A stretch of 10,063 bases of DNA from Candidatus Woesearchaeota archaeon (GCA_018303645.1 JAGVXR010000094.1:1-10063), one strand, 5' to 3'. Counted from the stretch's first letter, positions 1 to 6,305 are shown. The notes: generated from the letters alone by a model not told the origin. Numbers and translations: made by a program.

Positions 1-106
1 TTTTATATAGAGTAACATCAAAGCCTATTTAAATATTTGGAATGAGTAACTACTATAAAGTTAATTAGAATATTTGCCTTAAACTCCAAAAAACAAAACC
101 GAAACC

Positions 107-114
107 TTTAAATA
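107..114 (+). promoter_or_regulatory. TATA box of the toxin-antitoxin operon
   Basis: TTTAAATA preceded by CC, 30 bases before the antitoxin ATG. This is a standard archaeal TATA element. Transcription would start at about 133-138, leaving a leader of only a few bases. Confidence 0.7.
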
Positions 115-138
115 GTTACAAATATATGCATTTGTAAC
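115..138. promoter_or_regulatory. Palindromic operator between TATA box and antitoxin start
   Basis: GTTACAAAT (115-123), a six-base spacer, then ATTTGTAAC (130-138): perfect 9-base inverted arms. It abuts the TATA box and covers the expected transcription start, the classic position for a repressor that blocks polymerase. Autoregulation by the antitoxin or TA complex is inferred. Shorter GTAAC motifs also occur at 12-16 and 46-50. Confidence 0.65.
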
Positions 139-143
139 GAAAA

Positions 144-431
144 ATGAAAGTAATAACTGCAAGGATTGGGGAAAAGCAATTTGAGGACTTAAAGAATATA
201 GAGAAAGAAGAGCAGACTGAAAGGGCAGAAGTAATGAGAAAACTTTTAGCCAATGCTATAAAGGAGTGGAAAGTCAGGAAAGCTTTGGAGTTATTGAAAG
301 AGCATAAGGTAACATTGAGAAGAGCAGCCAAGCTTGCAGACGCCTCTTATGCAGAAATGCTCGATTTGGCTTCCAATGCTGATATAGATATGGGCTATTC
401 TTTAAAGGAATTAAGAAAGGACTTGGCTTAA
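144..431 (+). CDS. UPF0175-family antitoxin
   Basis: A 95-residue basic, helical protein of the UPF0175 family, known as the antitoxin partner of DUF3368/PIN toxins. The N-terminus (MKVITARIGEKQFEDLKNIE) resembles the beta-strand/helix start of ribbon-helix-helix-like DNA binders. Residues 21-60 give the family's ERAEVMRKLLANAIKEW-type helix, and residues 55-80 the helix-turn-helix-like HKVTLRRAAKLADASYAEM segment. The C-terminal tail (residues 81-95) would contact the toxin. It starts at the first ATG after a TATA box and operator, with an almost leaderless transcript. Its stop is one base before the next ATG, so the two are co-transcribed. By family it should neutralise the downstream RNase and repress its own promoter. 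Composition is AT-rich, in keeping with an accessory module. Confidence 0.85.
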   Translation: MKVITARIGEKQFEDLKNIEKEEQTERAEVMRKLLANAIKEWKVRKALELLKEHKVTLRRAAKLADASYAEMLDLASNADIDMGYSLKELRKDLA

Positions 432-432
432 A

Positions 433-918
433 ATGGCTGTGGTAGATTCTTCTGTATTGATTCTTTTAAGCAGAATAAATAAATTAGCATTACTTAAAAA
501 GTATTTTAAAAAAATAACAATAACTCAAGATATTTATGACGAAGTAAAAGTAGGAATAGGCTCTAGTGAGATTGAGAGAGCTTGTAAAAGTTGGATAAAA
601 ATAAATGAACCAAAAAACCTTACTGAAATAAATAATATCGGCAAATCAGAAGGTATAGAAAAGGCAGACGCCTCAATAATTGTATTGGCAGAGGAAAAAA
701 AGGATGTTCTAGTCTCAAATGACTATGCATTAATAATGGTTGCAAGAAGTAAGGGCATTGAGTGCTGGTGGTTGACAACCTTTCTCCTTAAATGTTTAAA
801 AAAGAAGGTATTATCAAAAAAAGAGACAAAACAAATTTTGTTTGATTTAATAGGAGCGGGAATGAGGCTTGATAATGTAGTTTATACAGCCATCCTAAAG
901 GAAATAGATAATATATGA
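433..918 (+). CDS. PIN-domain toxin, DUF3368 family (putative RNase)
   Basis: A 161-residue PIN-fold protein of the DUF3368 group. The acidic residues expected for a Mg2+-dependent PIN nuclease are visible: D5 in the opening VVDSS strand, E37 in IYDEV, E73 and D79 in KSEGIEKADAS, and D97 in VSNDYAL. The C-terminal helical part (about residues 105-161, from CWWLTTFLL) is typical of DUF3368. It begins one base after the antitoxin stop. An AAAGG at 416-420 may act as a weak ribosome binding site. By family it would cleave cellular RNA and be held inactive by the UPF0175 protein. The stop directly abuts the stop of the convergent gene on the other strand, with no spacer, so the two transcripts must overlap. 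The active site appears complete. Confidence 0.85.
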   Translation: MAVVDSSVLILLSRINKLALLKKYFKKITITQDIYDEVKVGIGSSEIERACKSWIKINEPKNLTEINNIGKSEGIEKADASIIVLAEEKKDVLVSNDYALIMVARSKGIECWWLTTFLLKCLKKKVLSKKETKQILFDLIGAGMRLDNVVYTAILKEIDNI

Positions 919-1584
919 TTACTCCAAAAAACTCGGATTGAACCTGTCGTACCACTCCCTTCTCTCTATCTCGTCCATGAGGTTGGAAAAGCCAAATGTC
1001 GATGCGCTGCCGTAAATCTCAATCTTTTTGTTATAGCCGTGCTTCAGCGCGTAAAATGCGCATATCCTGAATCCTGCAGAATTCTCGCTTAAAATCTCAA
1101 AAGGATTGTAAACAAGCTCGACCATTTTTTCTTTTGCATCAGCCGCAGCCGCAATGGTGCTTGTGCCGCTTTCGGGGTCTATATAGGAAATATAGACTTT
1201 GTCCATCAATGAGTCAAGAAATGCCGCAAATTTCTCGGCATGGCTTACATCAATCTGGTTGAAATTTGTCCGGCCGACTGACTTCAGGCCATGGATTCTT
1301 GAAGCTGAGTTGGCAAAAAAATCCTTGACGTTCTTTTCCTTTACCAGCAGCCTGACTTTGAAATGCTCTATTGTCTTTTTGGTTTTTATTTTTATTCCCC
1401 TGTACTTTTTGTTGAATTGCTCCACTAATTTTTCATATTTCGGGATTAAGATGTCCAAGTCATGCTGCGCCTCTCCATAGTGCCTGTCGATTTCCGCGCC
1501 TACCCTAATCATCTGCATGAAGTCTTTTTTGAAATGATTTATGTCCGCAGGACTGAATTCTGCAAGAATGTCATTGTTTGCCAT
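919..1584 (-). CDS. Hypothetical protein, soluble, alpha-helical N-terminal half
   Basis: A 221-residue protein I do not recognise. There is no signal peptide or membrane segment. Residues 1-65 are charged and probably helical (MIRVGAEIDRHYGEAQHDLDILIPKYEKLVEQF). Residues 65-110 are rich in K, R, V and I (KIKTKKTIEHFKVRLLVKEKN). The C-terminal half alternates strands and helices and ends acidic-aromatic (EIERREWYDRFNPSFLE). A TATTTAAA box on the plus strand at 1607-1614 puts a TATA element 23 bases before the ATG, so the mRNA is probably leaderless. Codon use is more GC-rich than the adjoining TA operon and like the endonuclease Q and membrane-protein genes, suggesting a resident gene. It converges on the PIN gene with no gap. 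Confidence 0.75.
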   Translation of the reverse strand: MANNDILAEFSPADINHFKKDFMQMIRVGAEIDRHYGEAQHDLDILIPKYEKLVEQFNKKYRGIKIKTKKTIEHFKVRLLVKEKNVKDFFANSASRIHGLKSVGRTNFNQIDVSHAEKFAAFLDSLMDKVYISYIDPESGTSTIAAAADAKEKMVELVYNPFEILSENSAGFRICAFYALKHGYNKKIEIYGSASTFGFSNLMDEIERREWYDRFNPSFLE

Positions 1585-1606
1585 GATTGAAATGTTTGAA
1601 AGGGGT

Positions 1607-1614
1607 TATTTAAA
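1607..1614 (-). promoter_or_regulatory. TATA box for the 919-1584 gene
   Basis: TTTAAATA on the minus strand, 23 bases before the ATG at 1584. The spacing implies that transcription starts at or next to the start codon. Confidence 0.6.
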
Positions 1615-1662
1615 TGTTGCGGGGAAAGAGAGAATTAGCAGTTTGAGAGCATACTAATTTGA

Positions 1663-1944
1663 TTACTCATGGTAGTTTAACATTGCCATCATATTCTCAC
1701 TATAATGTACCTGTCTATCACCAATCGGTTTAAATGAATTTCCAACCCTTACTCCAAATCTTAATGTATGTTCAAAACTCTCAAAGTAATCGCCATCACT
1801 AATAAAAGCTATAGCTACATTTGCATCAGGTGGGGCTAGTTTTCTAACCAAATCCACAAGAAGCTTTTTATCCCTTTGCAATGCCTTAACATCTCCTGGA
1901 TGTAGACTTCTAATTCCACTATCGTCTATTTCCAAGTTAATCAT
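1663..1944 (-). CDS. Small hypothetical protein, AT-rich
   Basis: A 93-residue protein without a recognised family. Predicted pattern from reading it: an N-terminal strand (MINLEIDD), a basic helix (DVKALQRDKKLLVDLVRKLAPPD, residues 18-40), then strands in NVAIAFISDGDYFESFEHTLRFGVRVG (residues 41-67) and a short C-terminal helix. It has no membrane segment. The gene is supported by a minus-strand TTTAAATA 23 bases before the ATG, the same spacing as its neighbours, and by an 86-base divergent promoter region shared with endonuclease Q. It is much more AT-rich than the genes on either side and may be accessory. Confidence 0.6.
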   Translation of the reverse strand: MINLEIDDSGIRSLHPGDVKALQRDKKLLVDLVRKLAPPDANVAIAFISDGDYFESFEHTLRFGVRVGNSFKPIGDRQVHYSENMMAMLNYHE

Positions 1945-1966
1945 AAAATATGGTAATTGTCGCTTT

Positions 1967-1974
1967 TATTTAAA
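1967..1974 (-). promoter_or_regulatory. TATA box for the 1663-1944 gene
   Basis: TTTAAATA on the minus strand, 23 bases before the ATG at 1944. It lies back to back with the endonuclease Q promoter at 2001-2008. Confidence 0.6.
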
Positions 1975-2000
1975 TTTTATTACTTTAAATACATGAAACC

Positions 2001-2008
2001 TTTAAATA
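2001..2008 (+). promoter_or_regulatory. TATA box for the endonuclease Q gene
   Basis: TTTAAATA 23 bases before the ATG at 2031. The nine-base CTTTAAATA occurs again at 1983-1991, so a second, weaker box may be present. No Shine-Dalgarno sequence lies before the ATG, which fits a leaderless transcript. Confidence 0.65.
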
Positions 2009-2030
2009 AACCACTCCATTCCATTCTCTC

Positions 2031-2894
2031 ATGAACCTCATCGCAGATCTGCAGATTCATTCAAGGTTTTCAAGAGCAACAAGCTCTGCCATCACAATAC
2101 AAAATCTTGAGAAATATGCGAGATTGAAGGGGGTTAATCTTCTAGGCACAGGAGACTTTACACATCCAAAATGGCTTGCTGAATTAAAGCAGGAATTAAA
2201 GGAAGACGGCTCTGGGATTCTGACAAGCAAATCAGGATTTCATTTTGTTTTGCAGGGAGAGATTTCAAACATTTACACCCAAGATGGAAAGGCAAGAAGA
2301 ATACACACATTGCTTTTGGCAAGAAATTTTGATGTTGTCGAGCAAATTAACAATGCTTTATTGAAAAAAGGCAGGCTGGATTATGACGGCAGGCCGATTT
2401 TTGGATTTTCCTGTATAGAGCTGGTTGAAATGATGAAAGAGATTGATGATGACATTGAAATAATACCGGCGCATTCATGGACGCCTTGGTATGGTATATT
2501 TGGCAGCATGAGTGGCTTTGATAGTGTAGAAGAATGCTTTAAAGAATACGCCAATAAAATTCATGCAATCGAAACCGGGCTTTCCAGCGATCCTGCAATG
2601 AACTGGAGGCTTTCTTCGCTGGACAAATATACCTTATTGAGCAGCTCTGATGCGCATTCATTCTGGCCATGGCGGCTTGGGCGAGAAGCAAATGTTTTTG
2701 ACATTGGCTTAAGCTACGATGCATTGCTTGACGCAATCAGGCAAAGAAAAGGCTTTGTTGAGACAATTGAAATGTGGCCCCATGAAGGAAAATATCATTA
2801 CACGGGGCACAGGAACTGCAATGTTGTTTTGTCGCCAAAAGAGTCAATTAAACTGAAAAACATCTGCCCTGCCCGAAATGCAGAAAGCCATTGA
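2031..2894 (+). CDS. Endonuclease Q (EndoQ), PHP-domain N-terminal part; frameshifted
   Basis: This is the PHP-type nuclease of the TIGR00375/endonuclease Q family, which nicks DNA 5' of deaminated bases (uracil, hypoxanthine) and abasic sites. Metal-ligand positions are visible: D6 and H10 (DLQIHSRFS), D42 and H45 (GTGDFTHP), E77 (LQGEIS), H92 (RIHTLL), H148 (IPAHSWTPW), and D207 and H209 (SSSDAHSF). The zinc-binding module starts at about residue 251 with H and C263 (GHRNCNV) and continues to C279 P280. There the frame is lost: TGCCC is present twice in tandem (2865-2869, 2870-2874), giving a false ending and a TGA at 2892-2894. With one copy the text reads C-P-K-C and runs on into the next entry, giving 424 residues, about the size I recall for archaeal EndoQ. 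The PHP catalytic half is complete, but the zinc site is broken. This may be a real inactivation or an assembly error. Confidence 0.88.
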   Translation: MNLIADLQIHSRFSRATSSAITIQNLEKYARLKGVNLLGTGDFTHPKWLAELKQELKEDGSGILTSKSGFHFVLQGEISNIYTQDGKARRIHTLLLARNFDVVEQINNALLKKGRLDYDGRPIFGFSCIELVEMMKEIDDDIEIIPAHSWTPWYGIFGSMSGFDSVEECFKEYANKIHAIETGLSSDPAMNWRLSSLDKYTLLSSSDAHSFWPWRLGREANVFDIGLSYDALLDAIRQRKGFVETIEMWPHEGKYHYTGHRNCNVVLSPKESIKLKNICPARNAESH

Positions 2895-3310
2895 CTGTTG
2901 GAGTTGCGCAGAGGGTCGAGGAGCTTGCAGACAGGGATGAAGGATATACTCCTGAAAATTCAGTTCCATTCAGGAATCTGATTCCATTGTCGGAAGTGAT
3001 TGGCGGCACAATCTGCGAGAAAGTCGAGTCAAAAAAGGTTTGGGAGGAATATTACAAATTAACCAATTCCTTTGGAAACGAGTTTGAAGTTGTGTTAAAT
3101 GCCGATGAAAAAGAACTAAAAAAAATAACATCAGAGAAAATTGCAGAAAACATCATCAGAAACAGGCACCAAAAAATACCATTCAAGCCGGGTTATGACG
3201 GGGTTTACGGAGTGCCTATTTTTGAGGAGAAGGATATGGAAAAATACAATGAGGAATCAGCAAAAATCAAGACAAGGGTTGAGCAGAAAGGATTAAATGA
3301 ATTCTGGTAA
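2891..3310 (+). CDS. Endonuclease Q C-terminal fragment (after frameshift)
   Basis: This is the out-of-frame continuation of endonuclease Q. It carries the family's conserved LTVGVAQRVEELADRDEGYTP stretch that follows the CPxC zinc motif, then NLIPLSEVIGG and a helical tail ending KTRVEQKGLNEFW. The true family frame extends upstream to AAA TGC (2876-2881), so the TTG at 2891 is only a nominal start. That TTG overlaps the TGA of the first part as TTGA, so low-level reinitiation could yield two polypeptides. I consider a broken single gene more likely, because the split falls inside a zinc-binding CxxC. The 3' end lies 10 bases from the convergent tRNA-Tyr. Confidence 0.8.
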   Translation: MTVGVAQRVEELADRDEGYTPENSVPFRNLIPLSEVIGGTICEKVESKKVWEEYYKLTNSFGNEFEVVLNADEKELKKITSEKIAENIIRNRHQKIPFKPGYDGVYGVPIFEEKDMEKYNEESAKIKTRVEQKGLNEFW

Positions 3311-3314
3311 AAAA
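3309..3314 (-). terminator. T6 tract ending tRNA-Tyr
   Basis: Six Ts on the minus strand, a few bases beyond the last tRNA-Tyr nucleotide. Archaeal polymerase terminates at such tracts. It overlaps the stop codon of the convergent endonuclease Q fragment. Confidence 0.5.
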
Positions 3315-3319
3315 TAATA

Positions 3320-3448
3320 TCCCCACGGCCGGATTTGAACCAGCGACCTCCCGGGAGCTGCGCTGTTTTGCCTTCATCCCTTGCAAATGCGTAGTCGGCA
3401 AATGGTTTCCCTACAGCCGAGCGCTCCACCAGGTTGAGCTACGTGGGG
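3320..3448 (-). tRNA. tRNA-Tyr (anticodon GTA) with 55-nt intron
   Basis: Read on the minus strand. Acceptor CCCCACG (3448-3442) pairs with CGTGGGG (3327-3321), then discriminator A at 3320; no CCA is encoded. U8-A9 is followed by D-stem GCTC/GAGC with GG in the D-loop. Anticodon stem CTCGG (3421-3417) pairs with CCGGG (3354-3350) with one U-G. T-stem GCTGG/CCGGC encloses TTCAAAT. Anticodon GTA lies at 3414-3412. The C1-G72 pair is the archaeal tyrosine identity element. The intron (3410-3356) sits at the canonical 37/38 position. CTGT (32-35) can pair with intron GCAG, leaving AG|G and CT|C bulges, a relaxed BHB site for the splicing endonuclease. Intron bases TTTGCC and GGCAAA form an inner helix. 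Mature length is 74. A TATA box (3471-3480) lies 23 bases before nucleotide 1. Confidence 0.92.
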
Positions 3449-3470
3449 AATAAGATTGAAATTGGTTTTT

Positions 3471-3480
3471 TATTTATAAA
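3471..3480 (-). promoter_or_regulatory. TATA box for tRNA-Tyr
   Basis: TTTATAAATA on the minus strand, ending 23 bases before the first tRNA nucleotide. Transcription would therefore begin at or beside the mature 5' end, with little or no leader for RNase P to remove. Confidence 0.6.
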
Positions 3481-3527
3481 GATTGTGTAAAATATTGAAT
3501 TTTTATTTAAAAATTTTAAAGATATCT

Positions 3528-3684
3528 GTGCGCCGAGGGGGAGCACGAAATAAGTGGCTTCAACAGCTGAATGCCGAGTGACTGGCGAGCGAGTCTCGTC
3601 GCGAGCCTCGTATGCCACTGCCAAATATGTTGTGAGCGAAGCGAACGGATTGAGTTTGGTAAAATAAGTTATGTTGTGAAGCCA
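3528..3684. other. Structured non-coding locus (candidate ncRNA or decayed IS200-type end)
   Basis: This stretch between tRNA-Tyr and the membrane-protein gene is clearly richer in G and C than its AT-rich flanks. The only long open frames cross stops or lack family features. It folds on itself: TGGCTTC-AACA (3555-3565) pairs with TGTT-gt-GAAGCCA (3672-3684), closing a domain. Inside are GCGA-g-CGAG opposite CTCG-TCGC (about 3586-3603) and CCAAA/TTTGG (3621-3625 with 3655-3659). TTGTGAGCGAAGCGAAC (about 3630-3644) resembles the GTTGAGCG-AGCGAAAC cores of the IS200 hairpins at 8468-8490 and 8978-9008. It could be an RNA gene (an AT-rich TATA-like TTTATTTAAA at 3502-3511 lies about 27 bases upstream on plus) or a relic of a related element. 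I cannot assign a known RNA class. Confidence 0.4.
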
Positions 3685-3728
3685 GATTGAATTTATAAGT
3701 CGATATAACTTAAATTATTAAAAATCCA

Positions 3729-5162
3729 TTATCTCCCAACGCTGACCCTGTTGGAATTGCTTATAATTACTTTCTCTCCTATTTTGCACCTGGCGCTTGC
3801 AGCAGGCAGGCTGAGCTCGCCGAGTATCGGCAGCCTTGACCTCATCCTGTAAGACAAAACCCTTTCATCGCCGGGCTCGATTGCTTCAATGTTCCATTTA
3901 ATCACAAGCCCGCCTTTTGGGTGCTTTAAAACAGCATGGGGCTGCATCGAGCCGATTGAAAGATCCCTTTCAATGTGTACAATGTGGGGCAGCGAATCCA
4001 TGACTTCTATGCTTGATATCTGGCTTGGGCTCCTGTTCTTAACCCTTACAACAACCTTTGCATCTGAAATGCCGCCTTCGCTCATGCCTATGTTGGCTAT
4101 GCTTTTCCTGACAACAAGAGGGCTTCTGAAGAGGAAGTAAAGCAATATTGCGGCGATTGCAAGCACGATAATCACTACTATGGGCCTGTAATTCTCTGTT
4201 GTGTATACTGTCATTGCCTTGTCTTCGCCGGGCTTTGCCTGCCAAATAAGGTAGTGCTGCTCATTCTCACTCACCAGTTCAGCCTTGGGGTATGTTGTCA
4301 TAAACAGATTCTTGATGAGTGTTGTCCCAATCTTAATCGTGCCGCTGTAATCTGGGTTATTGGATGATACCCTGACGCCTCTCCTTATCTTGAGGAAAGA
4401 CTGCTCTTTCGGAAGATTCTCCTGAGTTGAGTATTCTTCCACCTCAAACTCCTTCACTATGGGATTGACTATCATCCTGTCGTCCTTGAATATTGCGATA
4501 ACTGCCCTGTCTTTTTGCGGAGAAGCCATGCCATCAAGATTTTTTGCTATCTCAATTGTTTTCTCCTCCCTTGGCCCCAATGGAGTGTGAATCTCGTCTT
4601 TGAAAAGGTTGCTTTCTATCTTTATGGTAAGATTTGTGTAATTTATTGGGTTTTGGTTATTCAAAAGTATCTTTATTGTGAATTCTTTTCTCGGGTCAAA
4701 TTTTTCAGGGGAAATGCTTATGCTTGCCAATACAGTCGGGATGTAGCCCCCTATCAAAGGCTCTGTTGATTTTATGCCTATAGTTATGGGCACTTTTTGC
4801 TCTTGCCCTGTGCGCTCCATTACAACGCCCATGTCAAGGGTGTATGTGTCAACAGACGTGATGTACAGCGGGTCAACAAACAGCCTTATTGAGGCAGAGC
4901 CGAGCGCAGGCACCTTCAGGCTTATCGGGTTCTGCAGCGGCTTTGTGTACATATCCCAAAACGGGTAGCCTGCCTTTTTGACTGTGAAGTCCTCATCAGT
5001 GCCGAGGTTGTTTTGGATTACTACATCAAATTCCGCTATTTCATCTACCACTATCTTGTCTTTCACAGACACAATGCTTACATCGAAAGATGCCGCATGC
5101 GCAATGCCCATTGAAAGCATGAGTATAGTTATCAGAATAAGCAATGCAGTTATTTTGCCCAT
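3729..5162 (-). CDS. Secreted/membrane-anchored Ig-like repeat protein
   Basis: A 477-residue protein with an N-terminal signal peptide (residues 1-24, ending in IAHA-A). The extracytoplasmic region of about 300 residues is rich in beta-strands and reads as two or more Ig/CARDB-like domains (FDVVIQNNLGTDEDF near 45-60, FTIKILLNNQNPINYTNLTIKIE near 161-183). One clear membrane helix follows (RPIVVIIVLAIAAILLYFLF, about 326-346). A further beta domain (about 366-474; VVVRVKNRSPSQISSIEVMD, then WNIEAIEPGDERVLSYRMR) has the look of a DUF11-type repeat and would lie on the other side of the membrane. NxT/NxS sequons (NYT, NLT) are present. A TATA box at 5201-5208 and AGGTGA (5172-5167), four bases before the ATG, show a leadered mRNA with a ribosome binding site, unlike most neighbours. 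It is transcribed divergently from the three-paralogue operon. Exact function is unknown; a cell-envelope role is inferred. Confidence 0.82.
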   Translation of the reverse strand: MGKITALLILITILMLSMGIAHAASFDVSIVSVKDKIVVDEIAEFDVVIQNNLGTDEDFTVKKAGYPFWDMYTKPLQNPISLKVPALGSASIRLFVDPLYITSVDTYTLDMGVVMERTGQEQKVPITIGIKSTEPLIGGYIPTVLASISISPEKFDPRKEFTIKILLNNQNPINYTNLTIKIESNLFKDEIHTPLGPREEKTIEIAKNLDGMASPQKDRAVIAIFKDDRMIVNPIVKEFEVEEYSTQENLPKEQSFLKIRRGVRVSSNNPDYSGTIKIGTTLIKNLFMTTYPKAELVSENEQHYLIWQAKPGEDKAMTVYTTENYRPIVVIIVLAIAAILLYFLFRSPLVVRKSIANIGMSEGGISDAKVVVRVKNRSPSQISSIEVMDSLPHIVHIERDLSIGSMQPHAVLKHPKGGLVIKWNIEAIEPGDERVLSYRMRSRLPILGELSLPAASARCKIGEKVIISNSNRVSVGR

Positions 5163-5166
5163 AAAT

Positions 5167-5172
5167 TCACCT
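5167..5172 (-). promoter_or_regulatory. Shine-Dalgarno AGGTGA before the membrane-protein gene
   Basis: AGGTGA on the minus strand, four bases before the ATG at 5162. It supports the chosen start and marks this gene as leadered, with a 5' UTR of about 15-20 bases after the TATA box at 5201-5208. Confidence 0.6.
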
Positions 5173-5200
5173 TTTTGACATCATTTTAGTAAATTACTTG

Positions 5201-5208
5201 TATATAAA
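5201..5208 (-). promoter_or_regulatory. TATA box for the membrane-protein gene
   Basis: TTTATATA on the minus strand, 39 bases before the ATG at 5162. With the usual spacing the transcript starts near 5180, leaving room for the AGGTGA ribosome binding site. Confidence 0.6.
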
Positions 5209-5267
5209 GCTTTGCAAAAATCTTTATTCATGGGGCATTGCCTTGGATTAACCGCAACCAGCGAAAG

Positions 5268-5275
5268 TTTTATAT
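5268..5275 (+). promoter_or_regulatory. TATA box of the three-paralogue operon
   Basis: TTTATATA 25 bases before the ATG at 5300, with no Shine-Dalgarno between, so the first gene is probably leaderless. It lies about 60 bases from the divergent promoter of the membrane protein, so both could respond to one regulator. Confidence 0.6.
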
Positions 5276-5299
5276 ATAATCATTATCAGAAAAATCTTC

Positions 5300-5689
5300 A
5301 TGAAGCCAGAAGACTTTCTTCATAATGTTGAAGCACCTACGATGACTGTTTATGTTCAATACAAGGGGGTTTTTGACATGCAGGAGCTTTACGAGACAAT
5401 AGCTGACTTTTTCAGGCAGAAAAAATTCAAGTTTTATGAGAAGCAGAACAGGCTCAGAAGGCCCAGCCCGTTTGGGGCTGAGCTTGCCCACAATTTTGAG
5501 GCAAGAAGGAAGGTTGAGGATTATTACGAGTGGGTTGTAAATGTAAACATAGAGACATTCGACATGCGCGATGTAGAGGTTGTCCTGAAAGACGGCACAA
5601 AGAAGAAGATGGCAAAAGGCAGGATATGGATACAGCAAAAAAGTATGAGGGTGTCTGGTGGGATGAATTGTATTATAAAATTGTACTGA
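5300..5689 (+). CDS. Uncharacterised paralogue A (first of three), frameshifted after residue ~114
   Basis: First member of a tandem family of unknown function. Residues 21-45 (YKGVFDMQELYETIADFFRQKKFKF) line up with the YSGP/YNGP helix region of the two following genes. Residues 75-112 (YYEWVVNVNIETFDMRDVEVVLKDG) match their strand region, up to GRIWIQ opposite GRLIIVID. After codon 113 the frame reads SMRVSGGMNCIIKLY and stops. The family sequence resumes in the -1 frame after an A6 run (5637-5642) as KKYEGVWWDELYYKIVLKLHALL. One more A would join the two into 156 residues, close to the 170-175 of the sisters. No signal peptide or membrane segment. Possible causes are a real frameshift, an assembly error in a homopolymer, or slippage at AAA-AAG. 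Leaderless start. Confidence 0.72.
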   Translation: MKPEDFLHNVEAPTMTVYVQYKGVFDMQELYETIADFFRQKKFKFYEKQNRLRRPSPFGAELAHNFEARRKVEDYYEWVVNVNIETFDMRDVEVVLKDGTKKKMAKGRIWIQQKSMRVSGGMNCIIKLY

Positions 5690-5769
5690 AGCTTCATGCG
5701 CTGCTCAAGGAGCGCCTTAAGATGATGTCTGAGGAATATGAGCACAGGCATTTTGCAGGAGTCCATTAA
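5643..5769 (+). pseudogene. C-terminal part of paralogue A in the -1 frame
   Basis: This reading frame (stop at 5767-5769) continues paralogue A after the A6 run. YEGVWWDELYYKIVLKLHALLKERLKMMSEEYEHRHF aligns with the RWDEKPILLFLRTVYDYFVFKAYTERFEHML helix of paralogue B, with WDE shared. The frame is open further upstream to an ATG at 5530, but that part is out of frame with the conserved N-terminal half and is a shadow. An AGGAG (5757-5761) near its end serves as the ribosome binding site of the next gene. Confidence 0.6.
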
Positions 5770-6297
5770 ATGGGGCATCTAAAAATAGTTGTGGACCATG
5801 AAAAAATTGACTACAGCGGGCCTGTTGAAATAGGCGGCCTGTTCAGGATGATTCAGAATTTCCTGTGGGAGAGGGGCTTTGACAAGAAGCAGGACAAGGA
5901 TTTCGAGCATAATACAGAGCGGGGAAAATTCATAGAATGGCAGATAACTCCATGGAAAAAGATAAGCGATTACGTAAGGTACCATGTAAAAGTGAGGGTT
6001 CTTGGCTATGATATACTGAAAACCGAGGCTGCCCACAACGGCAAAAAATCGAAAATCGACAATGGCAGGCTGATCATAGTGATTGACGGCTTTATGGAAT
6101 ATGACTACGACCACAGGTGGGACGAAAAGCCGATTCTGCTTTTTTTAAGGACAGTATATGATTACTTTGTATTCAAGGCCTACACTGAAAGGTTCGAGCA
6201 CATGCTTGTGCACGACATAAACCATCTTGTAGACCACATCGAGAAGTTTTTGAACCTTTACAGGCATTACTCCGTTATATCCAAACCTGCCCCATAG
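5770..6297 (+). CDS. Uncharacterised paralogue B (second of three)
   Basis: A 175-residue cytoplasmic-looking protein with no family I can name. It aligns with the next gene without gaps over the first ~110 residues: Y15-G17-P18, G36-[FY], E46-H47, G52-K53, I55-E56, K63, D67, G91-K92-K93, N98-G99, I105-D106-G107, then K120-P121-I. The predicted layout is an amphipathic helix (20-36), several strands (50-107, ending IIVIDG) and a long helical C-terminus (120-165, LRTVYDYFVFKAYTERFEHML...FLNLYRH). The conserved acidic, K and G residues suggest a shared fold rather than a simple scaffold, but I cannot name a reaction. The ATG directly abuts the preceding stop, and AGGAG lies 8 bases upstream, so it is translated from the operon mRNA. 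Confidence 0.78.
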   Translation: MGHLKIVVDHEKIDYSGPVEIGGLFRMIQNFLWERGFDKKQDKDFEHNTERGKFIEWQITPWKKISDYVRYHVKVRVLGYDILKTEAAHNGKKSKIDNGRLIIVIDGFMEYDYDHRWDEKPILLFLRTVYDYFVFKAYTERFEHMLVHDINHLVDHIEKFLNLYRHYSVISKPAP

Positions 6298-6305
6298 GCG
6301 ATTTT

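Noticed and set aside
26..33. Minus-strand TTTAAATA as promoter of a gene to the left
   Set aside because: Position is plausible, but no start codon fits within the window, so it cannot be supported.
1981..2008. Tandem CTTTAAATA repeats as a special element
   Set aside because: Most simply one real TATA box and a look-alike in AT-rich DNA.
2031..3310. Endonuclease Q as two natural subunits
   Set aside because: The break falls within the CxxC zinc motif and is explained exactly by a TGCCC duplication, so a split single gene is the simpler reading.
3205..3429. 74-residue minus-strand open frame
   Set aside because: It runs through the tRNA-Tyr gene and the antisense of endonuclease Q; a by-product of both.
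3439..3624. 61-residue minus-strand open frame
   Set aside because: It crosses the tRNA-Tyr promoter and the self-complementary island, and has no family resemblance or promoter of its own.
5270..5638. 122-residue minus-strand open frame opposite paralogue A
   Set aside because: The plus frame is supported by alignment with paralogues B and C and by a TATA box; the antisense frame is a shadow.
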